A DNA stretch of 64,000 bases from Rhodanobacter thiooxydans. Lineage in GTDB: Bacteria > Pseudomonadota > Gammaproteobacteria > Xanthomonadales > Rhodanobacteraceae. Where the stretch lies: the NCBI RefSeq assembly GCF_030291135.1, contig NZ_CP127409.1, positions 2,418,001 through 2,482,000 on the forward strand, written 5' to 3'. Within the stretch, counting starts at the first letter, position 1. Each line of letters starts with the position of its first letter. Below, one piece after another: positions 1 through 8,862 of this stretch. A model generated the notes under the pieces. It saw nothing but the letters and a program-made list of their open reading frames with translations. It had not been told where the DNA came from and made no database searches. The translations under genes were made by a program, and so were the position numbers.

Positions 1-494
1 GCCTGCACGCTGGCGCCGTCGGAGTTGCTGATGCCGGCATGCGCACGGCCGGCGTCCTCGATGGCGATGCCCAGCGCGATCGCCTGCGCGGTGTCGATGT
101 CCCACGGATGCCACAGGTCGAGGTCGGGGAATGCCGTGGCCATGCGCGCCGCGTCGGCCAGCCCGGCGGCGGGGTCTTCCTCGGTGTAGCGGGCGATCGC
201 GCAGGCCTGCTCCAGTGTGGCCTGGATCGAATCGGGGTGGAGGTCGGCGGTGCTGGCCGAGCCCTTGCGCTGGCCGAAGTACACGGTAAGGCCGAAACCG
301 CGGTCGCGGGTGTGCTCCACCGTCTCCACTTCGCCCAGGCGCACGTTCACACTCAAGCCCGTGTCGATGCTCGCCGCCACCTCGGCCTGGCTGGCGCCGG
401 CGGCGCGGGCGCGGCGGATCACGTCCTCGGCCAGCCCGGCGAGGCGGTCGAGTTCGTGCGGGCTGGGGTCCGGGCTGATGGCAACTTCGCTCAC
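1..494 (-). CDS. pmbA: PmbA/TldE metalloprotease-family subunit, N-terminal part
   Basis: The gene is cut by the left border; about 164 N-terminal residues are visible. Reading inward from a GTG at 494, the protein has the PmbA/TldE pattern: a helical start, then a stretch around residues 45-75 (VRLGEVETVEHTRDRGFGLTVYFG) that corresponds to the substrate-cleft strands of the family. AGGAAAG lies 6 bases before the GTG and supports this start. PmbA (TldE) is the catalytically inactive partner of TldD in a heterodimeric protease that trims modified peptides and helps degrade CcdA-type antitoxins in enterobacteria. The partner tldD lies 2.8 kb away on the same strand, which fits. The C-terminus and any downstream gene are outside the window. 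Confidence 0.85.
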   Translation of the reverse strand, partial: MSEVAISPDPSPHELDRLAGLAEDVIRRARAAGASQAEVAASIDTGLSVNVRLGEVETVEHTRDRGFGLTVYFGQRKGSASTADLHPDSIQATLEQACAIARYTEEDPAAGLADAARMATAFPDLDLWHPWDIDTAQAIALGIAIEDAGRAHAGISNSDGASVQ

Positions 495-599
495 GTCGGG
501 CTTTCCTGGGAATTAGGCGGGTAGAATAGGCGGTTCGCAGCCGCTGGCACCCGACATGGGGCCACGGCGACGAAATGAAAAGAGCTGCGGAGAACGCCC

Positions 600-845
600 A
601 TGCAACCCACCGCCGGCATCTATCGCCACTACAAGGGCCAGCGCTACCGCGTGCTGGGCACCGCCCGCCACAGCGAAACCATGGAGCCGCTGGTGGTCTA
701 CCAGGCGCTCTACGGCGACCACGGCCTGTGGGTGCGTCCCGCAGCGATGTTCAGCGAGACCATCGAACTGGACGGTGAACCGATCGCCCGCTTCGCGCTG
801 GAGCAGGCCGAAGCCATCAGCAACGACGATACACACAGCGGCTGA
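600..845 (+). CDS. DUF1653 domain protein
   Basis: An 81-residue cytosolic protein that is almost entirely a DUF1653 domain. The pattern GIYRHYKGQRYRVLG, then TMEPLVVYQALYGDHGLWVRP and MFSETIELDGE is typical of the family. GGAG lies 7 bases before the ATG. The family has no established function; its small beta-barrel-like fold is often predicted to bind nucleic acid or ligand, but nothing in the sequence proves this. It runs divergently from pmbA and is followed 44 bases later by darP on the same strand, so the two may be co-transcribed. Longer in-frame readings exist in other frames but show no family resemblance. Confidence 0.85.
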   Translation: MQPTAGIYRHYKGQRYRVLGTARHSETMEPLVVYQALYGDHGLWVRPAAMFSETIELDGEPIARFALEQAEAISNDDTHSG

Positions 846-889
846 TCACCCAGCACAAGATCCGCGCACCACAACTGGAATTGAAACCC

Positions 890-1444
890 GTGAGCCCGAG
901 CCGCAGCCGCAACCAGACCGAACTCGACGACGGGGACTATGGCCCCAGCCGTACCCAGCAGCGCCGCGAGGCACTCGCCGTGCTGGTGCTGGCGCAGCAA
1001 CTGGTCGACCTGCAACCGAGCCGGCTGGCCAAGCTCGCGCTGCCGGATGACGTACGCCACGAGATCGACATCACCCGCCGCATGACCGCCCACGGCGCAA
1101 AGAAGCGCCAGCTCGCCTTCCTCGCCAAGGTGATGCGCCGCTACGGCGACGACGACTTCGCCGCGGTACGTGCCGAACTCGGCGAGAACCGCGAGAAGCA
1201 GCGCCAGGAAACCGCCGCGATGCACCGGCTCGAAGCGATGCGCGATCGGCTGATCGCCGAGGACGAGGCAGCATTGTCGGAACTGATCGCCGAGCATCCG
1301 CAGGTCGACCGCCAGCATCTGCGCTCGCTGGTGCGGCAGGCACGCATCGAGAAGGACACGCCGAACAAGCCGCCGCGGGCATACCGGGAGATCTTTCAAC
1401 TGTTGAAGGATCTGGCTCAGGCAGGCGAATCGGCCGAAGGCTGA
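890..1444 (+). CDS. darP: Ribosome biogenesis factor DarP (YjgA/DUF615)
   Basis: This 184-residue protein matches the YjgA family in length (183 in E. coli) and in sequence: an acidic, disordered N-terminus, a helical core, and the conserved GAKKRQLAFLAKVMRR segment near residue 70. YjgA binds late 50S precursors near the peptidyl transferase centre and helps the large subunit mature. A TTG at 881 is in frame, but the GGAA at 877-880 abuts it; the GTG at 890 has that GGAA 9 bases upstream and is preferred. The protein is rich in Arg, Gln and Glu, as expected for an RNA-associated factor. It lies behind the DUF1653 gene and is followed by a 339-bp spacer carrying two repeat elements. Confidence 0.9.
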   Translation: MSPSRSRNQTELDDGDYGPSRTQQRREALAVLVLAQQLVDLQPSRLAKLALPDDVRHEIDITRRMTAHGAKKRQLAFLAKVMRRYGDDDFAAVRAELGENREKQRQETAAMHRLEAMRDRLIAEDEAALSELIAEHPQVDRQHLRSLVRQARIEKDTPNKPPRAYREIFQLLKDLAQAGESAEG

Positions 1445-1508
1445 GCGATTCGCGGCACGGTCTGTTACGGAAGGCACGTGCATAACATCTGGACTCTTCA
1501 CCGTCGTC

Positions 1509-1528
1509 ATTCCGGCGAAGGCCGGAAT
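1509..1528. repeat. REP-like palindrome ATTCCGGC-GAAG-GCCGGAAT
   Basis: Perfect 8-bp arms around a GAAG loop. The flanking GTCGTC and the core match the element at 63112-63139, where the arms extend to 12 bp. It lies in the 1445-1783 spacer, for which I see no gene. Confidence 0.7.
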
Positions 1529-1554
1529 CGCACTTGCTGTTGTCGCCCGAGAGC

Positions 1555-1648
1555 AAGAGCTTTCGTCTGCCTGCGGCAGCCGAGGTACTTCTCTTTTACT
1601 TGTCCAAAAGAGAAGTACCTCGCCCTCCGAAGGAGGACGAAAGCTCTT
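1555..1648. repeat. 94-bp MITE-like element with terminal inverted repeats
   Basis: The outer 13-bp arms (AAGAGCTTTCGTC at 1555 and its exact complement at 1636) enclose a second perfect palindrome: 16-bp arms at 1582-1597 and 1606-1621 around an 8-base loop. The same terminal sequence and the same kind of inner hairpin (CTTTTCTCT/AGAGAAAAG) occur at both ends of the 618-bp element at 11763-12380. No coding potential of its own. It fits a non-autonomous mobile or hairpin repeat family; no direct target duplication was identified. Confidence 0.65.
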
Positions 1649-1783
1649 CGCTCTGCTCTGATAATCAGGCAACCAAACACCGCACTCATGGTCAGCGAAC
1701 CCGTCATCATATGGACGTCCATTCGATTTCAATGAGCATCCATAACCGCTACACCACCGCCGCTCATTCTCATCACCGTATAC

Positions 1784-3169
1784 TCAGATCGCCAGCCACA
1801 CGTAGCAGTAGAGCGTGTTGTTGTCCTTGGCGTTGCGCCCTGCGCCGTCGACGTCGTGCACGCGTCCGCTGAAACGGTTGAAGTAGGTGTATTCCAGGCC
1901 CAGGCGCACGTTGGCCCAGGGCTCGTGCCACGAGCTGGACTGGCCGAACGGGCTGTAGTCGAGTTCGATGCTTTCGCCCTGGGTGTTCGGCGAGCCGTCG
2001 TTGCCGTAGAGCGTGACGTCCTTGCTGCCGTTGTAGACGAACGACGCCAGGGTCACGCCGTAGGTGTGGCGGTACCAGTAGCTTCCCTTGAGGTTGAGCG
2101 ACTGCAGGGTGTTGTGCAGGTTGTCTGATCCGCCGCCGCCCCAGGTGGCGTCCAGCTTCTGGCTCTCGTGGACGTACAGCCCGTCGACGGTGATGACGTG
2201 GTCGCCGTTGGCGTATATGTAGCTGGAATCCACGCCGAAGTCGCGGAACCGGTCAGTCGGCCCGGGCAGCGCCACCGCGTCACCGATGTCGTTGGTGCCG
2301 ACCTGCCCGCGGCGCATGTTCAGCATGAAGCCGCCGACGGAGAAGCTGCCGGTAGGCAGGTTCCAGGTGTAGGCCACGCGCGCATACGGCGTGACCCCGC
2401 TCAGGCGGCCGTCGTAGCCGGCGTTGACGTGGCGCAGGAAGGACGGTGACAGCGAGCGGTAACCGCCGGCTTCGAAGTACCAGGCGCCGTCCAGTTGCAT
2501 GTAGGCGCTGGCACCCACCACCTGCGCAGCCAGGCCGCCGAGCAGCATAGGCTGGGCCGGTGCCCCGGGGGCCAGGTCGGCCGACATGTAGGGGTACTTC
2601 CACGCCGGTGCAGTGTTGAACACATCGCTGACGGTGGGGTTGTTGTTGAGCGAGATGCCCCAGATGCCGCTATGGCTGCCGTGGCTGAACATGCGCGCGT
2701 AGCGCCAGTCCATGTTGTCCCAGCCGAGCAGGCCGCCGTTCTCGGAGTAGGTCGCCTGGGCGAACACGCCCATGTGCTCGCTCAGTCGCCCGGCCAGAAA
2801 CACCGAGGCCTGCTGCAGCTCGGTGTTGTTGTTGGTGCCGAAACCCTTGGCCGGAGCTTCCGTCTGGGCTTTCTGCGTGTGCGTGAAGGACTCCACCAGC
2901 ATCGCCGAAAGCGGGATGTCGGTCTGGTCGCCGACCTTCATGGTGTAGCCCATCAGCTTGAACTGGCGCCCGAACTGGGTGAGTTCCGGCCCGAAGCCGC
3001 CTACATGGCAGGCCACGCAGGGCTGCTGGGTCTGTCGTGCGTACGAAGGCACCGCCGATGCCAGGGTAGGTATGCCCAACCACGCGAGCGCGACCAGCGC
3101 GATCCACCGCGGCGGTCGGGACAAGGCGGCGAACCAGCTCGAAACAAGGCTATTCCGGCGAGTATCCAT
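1784..3169 (-). CDS. Exported monoheme cytochrome with C-terminal presumed beta-barrel (Cyc2-like?)
   Basis: A 461-residue protein starting at the ATG at 3169, with GGAG 7 bases upstream; a GTG at 3184 and an ATG at 3175 are in frame but poorly spaced. Residues 1-39 form a signal peptide with a hydrophobic core at 22-36 and an ASA cleavage site. A single c-heme motif, CVACH, occupies 51-55 and is followed by a conserved FGRQFKLMGY segment (66-75). The remaining roughly 380 residues alternate polar and hydrophobic stretches rich in Tyr, Gly, Asn and Trp, as expected of an outer-membrane barrel. Short N-terminal cytochrome plus porin is the layout of Cyc2-type fused cytochrome-porins, which move electrons across the outer membrane. 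That assignment is inferred from layout and motif. An uncharacterised cytochrome family with the same leader is the alternative. A perfect FNR-type box lies 73 bases upstream. Confidence 0.6.
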   Translation of the reverse strand: MDTRRNSLVSSWFAALSRPPRWIALVALAWLGIPTLASAVPSYARQTQQPCVACHVGGFGPELTQFGRQFKLMGYTMKVGDQTDIPLSAMLVESFTHTQKAQTEAPAKGFGTNNNTELQQASVFLAGRLSEHMGVFAQATYSENGGLLGWDNMDWRYARMFSHGSHSGIWGISLNNNPTVSDVFNTAPAWKYPYMSADLAPGAPAQPMLLGGLAAQVVGASAYMQLDGAWYFEAGGYRSLSPSFLRHVNAGYDGRLSGVTPYARVAYTWNLPTGSFSVGGFMLNMRRGQVGTNDIGDAVALPGPTDRFRDFGVDSSYIYANGDHVITVDGLYVHESQKLDATWGGGGSDNLHNTLQSLNLKGSYWYRHTYGVTLASFVYNGSKDVTLYGNDGSPNTQGESIELDYSPFGQSSSWHEPWANVRLGLEYTYFNRFSGRVHDVDGAGRNAKDNNTLYCYVWLAI

Positions 3170-3242
3170 GTACATGCTCCCCACGATTCCAGCGTGATGA
3201 CTGGGTGTGGGTGCAGTCTTGGCCTAGCGGATGCGCCGGATA

Positions 3243-3256
3243 TTGATTCCGATCAA
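3243..3256 (-). promoter_or_regulatory. FNR/Anr/Dnr-type binding site
   Basis: TTGAT-TCCG-ATCAA is a perfect match to the FNR/Anr half-site consensus with the correct 4-base spacer. It ends 73 bases before the start of the cytochrome-barrel gene and lies between that gene and the end of tldD, so the cytochrome gene is the only sensible target. A class II FNR promoter would need a -10 near 3221-3216, where only a weak AAGACT is seen. This suggests induction at low oxygen or by NO, but transcription was not measured. Confidence 0.7.
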
Positions 3257-3332
3257 AAGCAGGCCTTCCGGCACTGGTGCGGAATGTCGCAGCCTGGTGA
3301 TACCCGACACGTGTTGCCGTTCCCGGCGACGC

Positions 3333-4772
3333 TCAGGACGCGGTGCCGCCGACCGTCATCGAGTCGATCTTCAGCGTCGGCTGGCCCACGCCGACCGGCA
3401 CGCTCTGGCCGTCCTTGCCGCACACTCCCACGCCTTCGTCCAGCGCCAGGTCGTTGCCGATCATCGAGACGCGGTTGAGTACCTCGGGGCCGCTGCCGAT
3501 CAGGGTGGCGCCCTTCACCGGGCGGGTGATCTTCCCGTCCTCGATCAGGTACGCCTCGGAGGCAGAGAAGGTGAACTTGCCATTGGTGATGTCGACCTGG
3601 CCGCCGCCGAAGTTCGGCGCGTACAGACCCTTCTTCACCGAGCGGATGATTTCCTGCGGGTCGTGCGAGCCGGCCAGCATGTAGGTGTTGGTCATGCGCG
3701 GCATCGGCAGTGCGGTGAAGGATTCGCGGCGGCCGTTGCCGGTGGGGGCCATGCCCATCAGGCGGGCGTTGAGCTTGTCCTGCATGTAGCCCTTGAGGAT
3801 GCCGTCCTCGATCAGCGTGGTGCACTCGGTGGGCGTGCCTTCGTCATCGATGCTGAGCGAGCCGCGGCGGCCGGCAAGGGTGCCGTCGTCGACGATGGTG
3901 ACGCCCTTCGCCGCCACGCGCTGACCGATGCGGCCGGAGAACGCGGAGCTGCCCTTGCGGTTGAAGTCGCCTTCCAGGCCGTGGCCGATCGCCTCGTGCA
4001 GCAGCACGCCGGGCCAGCCGGGGCCGAGCACCACGGTCATCTGGCCGGCGGGCGCGTCGACCGAATCCAGGTTCACCAGCGCCTGGCGCACCGCCTCGTC
4101 GGCGAAGCGCAACGCGCGACCGTTCTCGATCAGCTCGCGGTAGCCGTAGCGGCCGCCGCCGCCGGAATAACCCTGCTCGCGACGACCGTTCGCCTCGGCG
4201 ATCACCTGCACGTTGATGCGCACCAGCGGGCGCACATCGGCGGCCAGGGTGCCGTCGGAGGCGGCGATCAGGATGGTGTCGATGGTGGCAGCCAGGCTGA
4301 CGATGACCTGCCTGATGCGCGGGTCGCGCGAGCGCGCGTACGCGTCGACTTCGCGCAGCAGCGCGATCTTGTCGGGGTTGGGCAGGCTCTCGACCGGGTC
4401 GAGCGCGGGATACAGCGCACGCACGCCGTTCAGCGCCAGCGGCTTGCCGGCGCCCTGCCCGTCGCGGGCGATCGCGCGGGCGGCTTTCGACGCCTCCAGC
4501 AGCTGCGGCAACACGATCTCGTCGGAATAGGCGAAGCCGGTTTTCTCGCCGGACATCGCGCGCACGCCCACGCCCTGCTCGATCGAGTGGCTGCCGTCCT
4601 TGACGATGCCCTCCTCCAGCGTCCACGACTCGCTGCGCGAATGCTGGAAGTACAAGTCGGCGGCGTCGATCGCGGGGCCCATCAGCTGGGCGAACACGCG
4701 GTCGAGGTCGCCGGTGGCGATGCCGCCGGGGGCCAGCAGCTTGCTTTCGGCGAGGGCGATCAATGAATCCAT
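3333..4772 (-). CDS. tldD: Metalloprotease TldD
   Basis: TldD is the catalytic subunit of the TldD/TldE (PmbA) heterodimer, a cytosolic zinc protease that removes leader or N-terminal residues from peptides. The zinc motif HEAIGH followed by GLEGD is present near residue 255, and the family segments [13 protein letters not shown] and [17 protein letters not shown] are intact near the N-terminus. From the ATG at 4772 the protein has 479 residues, close to the 481 of E. coli. An upstream ATG at 4814 adds 14 residues without family counterpart, and neither start has a strong ribosome-binding site. The gene follows yhdP by about 60 bases in the conserved order rng-yhdP-tldD, and its partner pmbA is nearby. 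Confidence 0.93.
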   Translation of the reverse strand: MDSLIALAESKLLAPGGIATGDLDRVFAQLMGPAIDAADLYFQHSRSESWTLEEGIVKDGSHSIEQGVGVRAMSGEKTGFAYSDEIVLPQLLEASKAARAIARDGQGAGKPLALNGVRALYPALDPVESLPNPDKIALLREVDAYARSRDPRIRQVIVSLAATIDTILIAASDGTLAADVRPLVRINVQVIAEANGRREQGYSGGGGRYGYRELIENGRALRFADEAVRQALVNLDSVDAPAGQMTVVLGPGWPGVLLHEAIGHGLEGDFNRKGSSAFSGRIGQRVAAKGVTIVDDGTLAGRRGSLSIDDEGTPTECTTLIEDGILKGYMQDKLNARLMGMAPTGNGRRESFTALPMPRMTNTYMLAGSHDPQEIIRSVKKGLYAPNFGGGQVDITNGKFTFSASEAYLIEDGKITRPVKGATLIGSGPEVLNRVSMIGNDLALDEGVGVCGKDGQSVPVGVGQPTLKIDSMTVGGTAS

Positions 4773-4833
4773 GGGTATCAGCTTGCCTGCAGTCGAACCG
4801 GGACTATCCCACATGGGGCTGGCACCGGCGGCT

Positions 4834-7800
4834 TTAAAGCTTGGCGGCAGGCGGCGGAACCGAGCTTGACGCGGCCGGCAACGCGGCGCTGCCGGCGGCT
4901 GCCGGCAGGCCGAGCACCGGCGCAGGCGTCGCGCTACCAGTGGCGGCGGGCCGGCTGCCGGCGGGGTTGAGCAAGGGTGCTGCCGGCGCGGGCGTGCTGC
5001 CGCGCTTCTCGACCAGGGTGATCACCGGGTCGTCCCAGCTGCCGGTGATGCGGTAGCGCGCGCTGGCGGCCTGGTTGAGGCCGCGGCCGAGGATGCCCTG
5101 CACGGCGAAGCCGGCCGCCGCACCGACCGGGCCGCCGACCACCGCACCGACCAGCGGCAGGCTGTTGCCGACGTGCGGCACCACCACCATCTGCTGGTCG
5201 TAGTCACGCGCGCGCAGGCCGGTGCGACCGTTGACGCGGATGTTGGCAGCCGGGCCGATGATCGACAGGTTGTCGGTGATGGCGTTGCCGTTGGCCAGCG
5301 TGAAGTCGCCGCTGATCGAGTCGAACGCCAGCCCCTTGCCGAACACGTCGCCGAAGTCCAGGGTGAGCCGGCGCGGCAGTTCGGCCAGCGAGACCAGACC
5401 GAGCAGCCGCCCCACGCCGGGCGAGGTCGCCTCGGGGATGCGGCCGTCGTTGACCTGGATGCTGAGGGTGCCGTCCATGGTGGCCAGCGCCAGCCCGCTG
5501 GGTGCGCCGGGCCAGCTGGCGTCGAGCTGGTCGCGCGTCTTGCCGCCGTTGACCAGCCCGTCGAAACCGAGTGCGCCCAGCATCGCGCCGAGATCCTCGG
5601 CGGCGAAGCTGATCTTCATGTGCGTGCGGCTGTTGCTGGCGTTGCCGTTCCAGTCGCCGCTGCCGGTGATCTGTACGCGGCTGGACAGCGCGCGCAGTTG
5701 TTCGATGTGCAGACCTTCCGCGGTCGGCCAGGTTTCCAGGCGCGCTTCGCCAAGCTTGGCGTCGCCCATGCGCAGGTCGCCCACCCACACGTGGAACGGC
5801 GGCAGCGCCGCCGGGTTGATCCCGGTGTTGGCCGGGTCGGGCGCCGGCAGGGCCGGCGTCGCGACCGCCGGCACCGCGGCACCGGCGGCCTTTTTCGGAT
5901 GGCTGGCGGCATCGGCGGCAGGATCCTTCGGCCAGTACAGCCGCTGCAGCCGTGCGGTGATGCCGCGCTTGTCCAGCTCCTGCGTCGGGATGCCGTAGTT
6001 GCCGAGCATCGCCGGGCCGTCCACGTCCACGCTCAGCAGGCCCGGCTGCGGCATGGCGTGCAGCTTCAGCGCGCCCAGCTCGCGGCCGAACCATTCGGCC
6101 TGGTCGGTGCTGACGTCGAGGCTTTCCAGCCCTGGCCCGCCGCTGCCGCTGCCGGCCGCCACGTGCTGCACCCAGCCGGTGACGTCGAGCCGGCTGGCAT
6201 GGCCGCGGATACGCAGGTTGCGCGCCGGCAACTCCTCGGGCATCTGGTTGCCGAAGGCGAGGGTGCCGGCCAGCGGCTGCTGTTCGCCATTGGCCAGGCG
6301 CAGGTAGCCGCGCATCGCGTCGCCCAGGCCGAGCCGCAGCTCGCTGCCTTCGATCGGCAGGCTCATGGTCAGGTGCAGCGGCAGGCTGGCGGCGGCCGGC
6401 TTGTGCAGTGGCTCGGGCAGCTCCAGCGTGATGCCGTTCAGTGGCGAGTCGACGCTGAGGGTCTGCGCCAGCGCGTCGCGGCCCGGTACGTGCGCGATGG
6501 TGAAGCCGATGTCGAACGCGCTGCGCCCGTCGCCCAGCTTGCCGACCCAGTCCAGCGTCGGGTAATCCTGCACCAGCTCGGCCAGGCGGTAGTTGCCGTG
6601 CAACTGCGCCGACAGCACGGTGGCCGGGTCGCTGTTGGCCCCGGCGATCGCCAGTCGCAGGGTCGACGGCTGGCCGCGGAAACCGGCGTCCAGCGGGCCG
6701 GCCTGCATGCCGTGCAGGTCGAACGTCAGCGGGCCGTTGAGCTTGTCCAGCTGGAGTTTCCACGCCGGCGCGCTGAGGTCGGCGTCCTTCAGCCGGGCCA
6801 CGCCATCCAGCCGCGGCGCGCCGGCACCCTCCCTCAAGGGCAGCGTCAGATGGAAGCCGAAGCTGCCGCTGCCGCCCAGCTTCAGCTTGGCCAGAGTGTC
6901 GGCCTGGTGGCTGGCGATCGGGCTCTTGCGCGCAAATTCCATCAGGCTGGCGCCGCTGCCGTTGCCCTGCACGTTGAGGTCGAGCAGCGCATCGTGGAAA
7001 TCCGGGATCAGGGCGACCGCCTTGTCCGCCGCCACCCCGAGCGAGTGCCCGCCGCTGGCCTCGACCAGCATGCCGTTGCCGACGAAGCTGGCCACCGCGC
7101 TGACGCCTTCGGCGCGCGGCCAATCCGTGCCGTAGTCGAGGGTGAGATCGCTGATCACCGCGCGCGCCTCGAAGCGCCCTTCGTTGTGCCGGAACGGCCA
7201 GTCGCGCAGGTCGCCGCGCAGCAGCACGTCAGCCTGGTCGAGACGGCCGGCCACCAGGGCGCGGTCGAGCCAGGCGATGGTGCCGGGCGACATCGCATCC
7301 ACCGGCCAGAACAGCTTGGCGGCAGCCACGTCGGCATGTTCCAGCCTGGCGTATATGTCCATGAACGGGGCGCCGCCCTGCGACGGCAGCACCAGTTCGC
7401 CGCGGGCCTGGCCGGCATAGCCGGCGCCGGCGAAATCCAGCGCGTCGACGCCGATGTGCCAGTCGCCGTCCTGCGGCCAGAACGCCAGCGTGCCGGCCAG
7501 CGACGACATCACGAACGGCTGGCGGAAGGTGTGCGGGAAGGCCAGCGTGGTGGCCTGGGCGGGCAGTTCCAGCGACAGCGCCTCGGCGTCGCCACGCAAC
7601 TCGCCGTGCAGGCTGCTTACGCCTGGCAGCTTGCCGACCGGGTCGATGCCCAGGCCGCTGAACGCCAGCTCGACCGAGTGCAGGCCCTCGGCACGATTCC
7701 AGTGCAGTGCGAGCCGGTCCAGCTCACCGCGTGGATGGCCACTGCCCAGCCACTGCGCCAGGGTCGGCGCCAGTGACGGCTTCAGCGCCAGCCACGGCAG

Positions 7801-8841
7801 CAGCGGCGCCAGTTGCAGCTTGCTCGCGGCCACGTCCGCGCTGACGTTGTCCGTGCCCGGCTGATGCAGGTTCAGCGCCAGCGCGCTGCCGTCGTCGCCG
7901 GCCCAGCGCAGGTCGTAACCGTCATCGACATGGCGCACGCCGGCCAGCCCATGCAGCGACGCCACGCTGGCCTTGCCGCCGGCAGGCGCGGTCACCGTCA
8001 GCGTGTCCAGGTCGAAACGGATCAGGCTGCGACTCAGCTGGCCCTTGCGCCAGTCGAGCCACGCGCTCAGCTGGCCGCTGCCATGGTCGACCGTATAGCC
8101 GCCCATGTCGACGCCATCCAGCAGCGGCTTCAGCTCGGCGCCACCCACGCTGACCCACACCTGGCCCGCGCTGCCGTCATCGCGGAAACGGCCGGCGGTG
8201 CGCACCGCGGCGCTCACCCCGTCGCGCCGCAGCACGCCGCCGAAGCGGATCTGGCTGCCCTGGTGGCTCAGCCGCAGCTGTTTCGACAGCAGCGTGTAGC
8301 GCTTGCCCAGGGTGGCGTCGGTGACCACCACGCGCAGGTCCTCCAGCCACAGGTCGGCCGACAGCCGGCCCGGCGACAGCGGCTGGCGAGCGCTGCCGCC
8401 GGCCACGCCGATGCCATTGACGTGCCAGCCGGCGGCGTCGCGCAGCAGGTCCAGTTGCAGGCCGCGCACGTGCAGGTTGAGCAGGTGCCGCGACGGCAGC
8501 AGCCAGCCGCCGAAGTCGAGTTTCAGTTCCGACTCGGGCAGCTGCAGTACGGCGCCACTCTCGCCAGCCGCTGCGCCGATGGTCACCCCGTGCATCACGA
8601 ACACCGGACCGGAGCCGGTCCAGTGCCCCTCCATCGAGGCGAAGCTGACCGGCCGCTGCAGCCGCGTGCTGAGCTGCGCGGCCACCCAGTCCGGATGCCG
8701 CGCCAGCAGTGGCAGCAGCAGCTGGGCCAGCGCCGCGACGACGGCAAGCAGGATCAGCGCGACCCCGGCAACCCAGCCCGATGCGCGGGCGCAACGATGC
8801 AGCCGTCGCTGCCACGACGCGTTCACGCGCGACGCCCCCAC
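4834..8841 (-). CDS. yhdP: YhdP, AsmA-like phospholipid transport protein
   Basis: A 1335-residue envelope protein of the AsmA-like/TamB-related group (YhdP, TIGR02099 type). An N-terminal anchor helix (about residues 20-50) is followed by a long periplasmic part of repeated beta-strand segments and a C-terminal DUF3971/AsmA-like region; the last 60 residues are Ala/Pro-rich. In E. coli YhdP works with TamB and YdbH in carrying phospholipids from inner to outer membrane. The first GTG (8841) has little ribosome-binding sequence. A second GTG at 8826, behind GGGGGC, is equally plausible and would shorten the protein by 5 residues. It starts 21 bases after the end of rng and precedes tldD, a conserved arrangement. 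Length is close to the 1266 of E. coli. Confidence 0.9.
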   Translation of the reverse strand: MGASRVNASWQRRLHRCARASGWVAGVALILLAVVAALAQLLLPLLARHPDWVAAQLSTRLQRPVSFASMEGHWTGSGPVFVMHGVTIGAAAGESGAVLQLPESELKLDFGGWLLPSRHLLNLHVRGLQLDLLRDAAGWHVNGIGVAGGSARQPLSPGRLSADLWLEDLRVVVTDATLGKRYTLLSKQLRLSHQGSQIRFGGVLRRDGVSAAVRTAGRFRDDGSAGQVWVSVGGAELKPLLDGVDMGGYTVDHGSGQLSAWLDWRKGQLSRSLIRFDLDTLTVTAPAGGKASVASLHGLAGVRHVDDGYDLRWAGDDGSALALNLHQPGTDNVSADVAASKLQLAPLLPWLALKPSLAPTLAQWLGSGHPRGELDRLALHWNRAEGLHSVELAFSGLGIDPVGKLPGVSSLHGELRGDAEALSLELPAQATTLAFPHTFRQPFVMSSLAGTLAFWPQDGDWHIGVDALDFAGAGYAGQARGELVLPSQGGAPFMDIYARLEHADVAAAKLFWPVDAMSPGTIAWLDRALVAGRLDQADVLLRGDLRDWPFRHNEGRFEARAVISDLTLDYGTDWPRAEGVSAVASFVGNGMLVEASGGHSLGVAADKAVALIPDFHDALLDLNVQGNGSGASLMEFARKSPIASHQADTLAKLKLGGSGSFGFHLTLPLREGAGAPRLDGVARLKDADLSAPAWKLQLDKLNGPLTFDLHGMQAGPLDAGFRGQPSTLRLAIAGANSDPATVLSAQLHGNYRLAELVQDYPTLDWVGKLGDGRSAFDIGFTIAHVPGRDALAQTLSVDSPLNGITLELPEPLHKPAAASLPLHLTMSLPIEGSELRLGLGDAMRGYLRLANGEQQPLAGTLAFGNQMPEELPARNLRIRGHASRLDVTGWVQHVAAGSGSGGPGLESLDVSTDQAEWFGRELGALKLHAMPQPGLLSVDVDGPAMLGNYGIPTQELDKRGITARLQRLYWPKDPAADAASHPKKAAGAAVPAVATPALPAPDPANTGINPAALPPFHVWVGDLRMGDAKLGEARLETWPTAEGLHIEQLRALSSRVQITGSGDWNGNASNSRTHMKISFAAEDLGAMLGALGFDGLVNGGKTRDQLDASWPGAPSGLALATMDGTLSIQVNDGRIPEATSPGVGRLLGLVSLAELPRRLTLDFGDVFGKGLAFDSISGDFTLANGNAITDNLSIIGPAANIRVNGRTGLRARDYDQQMVVVPHVGNSLPLVGAVVGGPVGAAAGFAVQGILGRGLNQAASARYRITGSWDDPVITLVEKRGSTPAPAAPLLNPAGSRPAATGSATPAPVLGLPAAAGSAALPAASSSVPPPAAKL

Positions 8842-8862
8842 TCGGATCTGCGGCCGCCGGAT

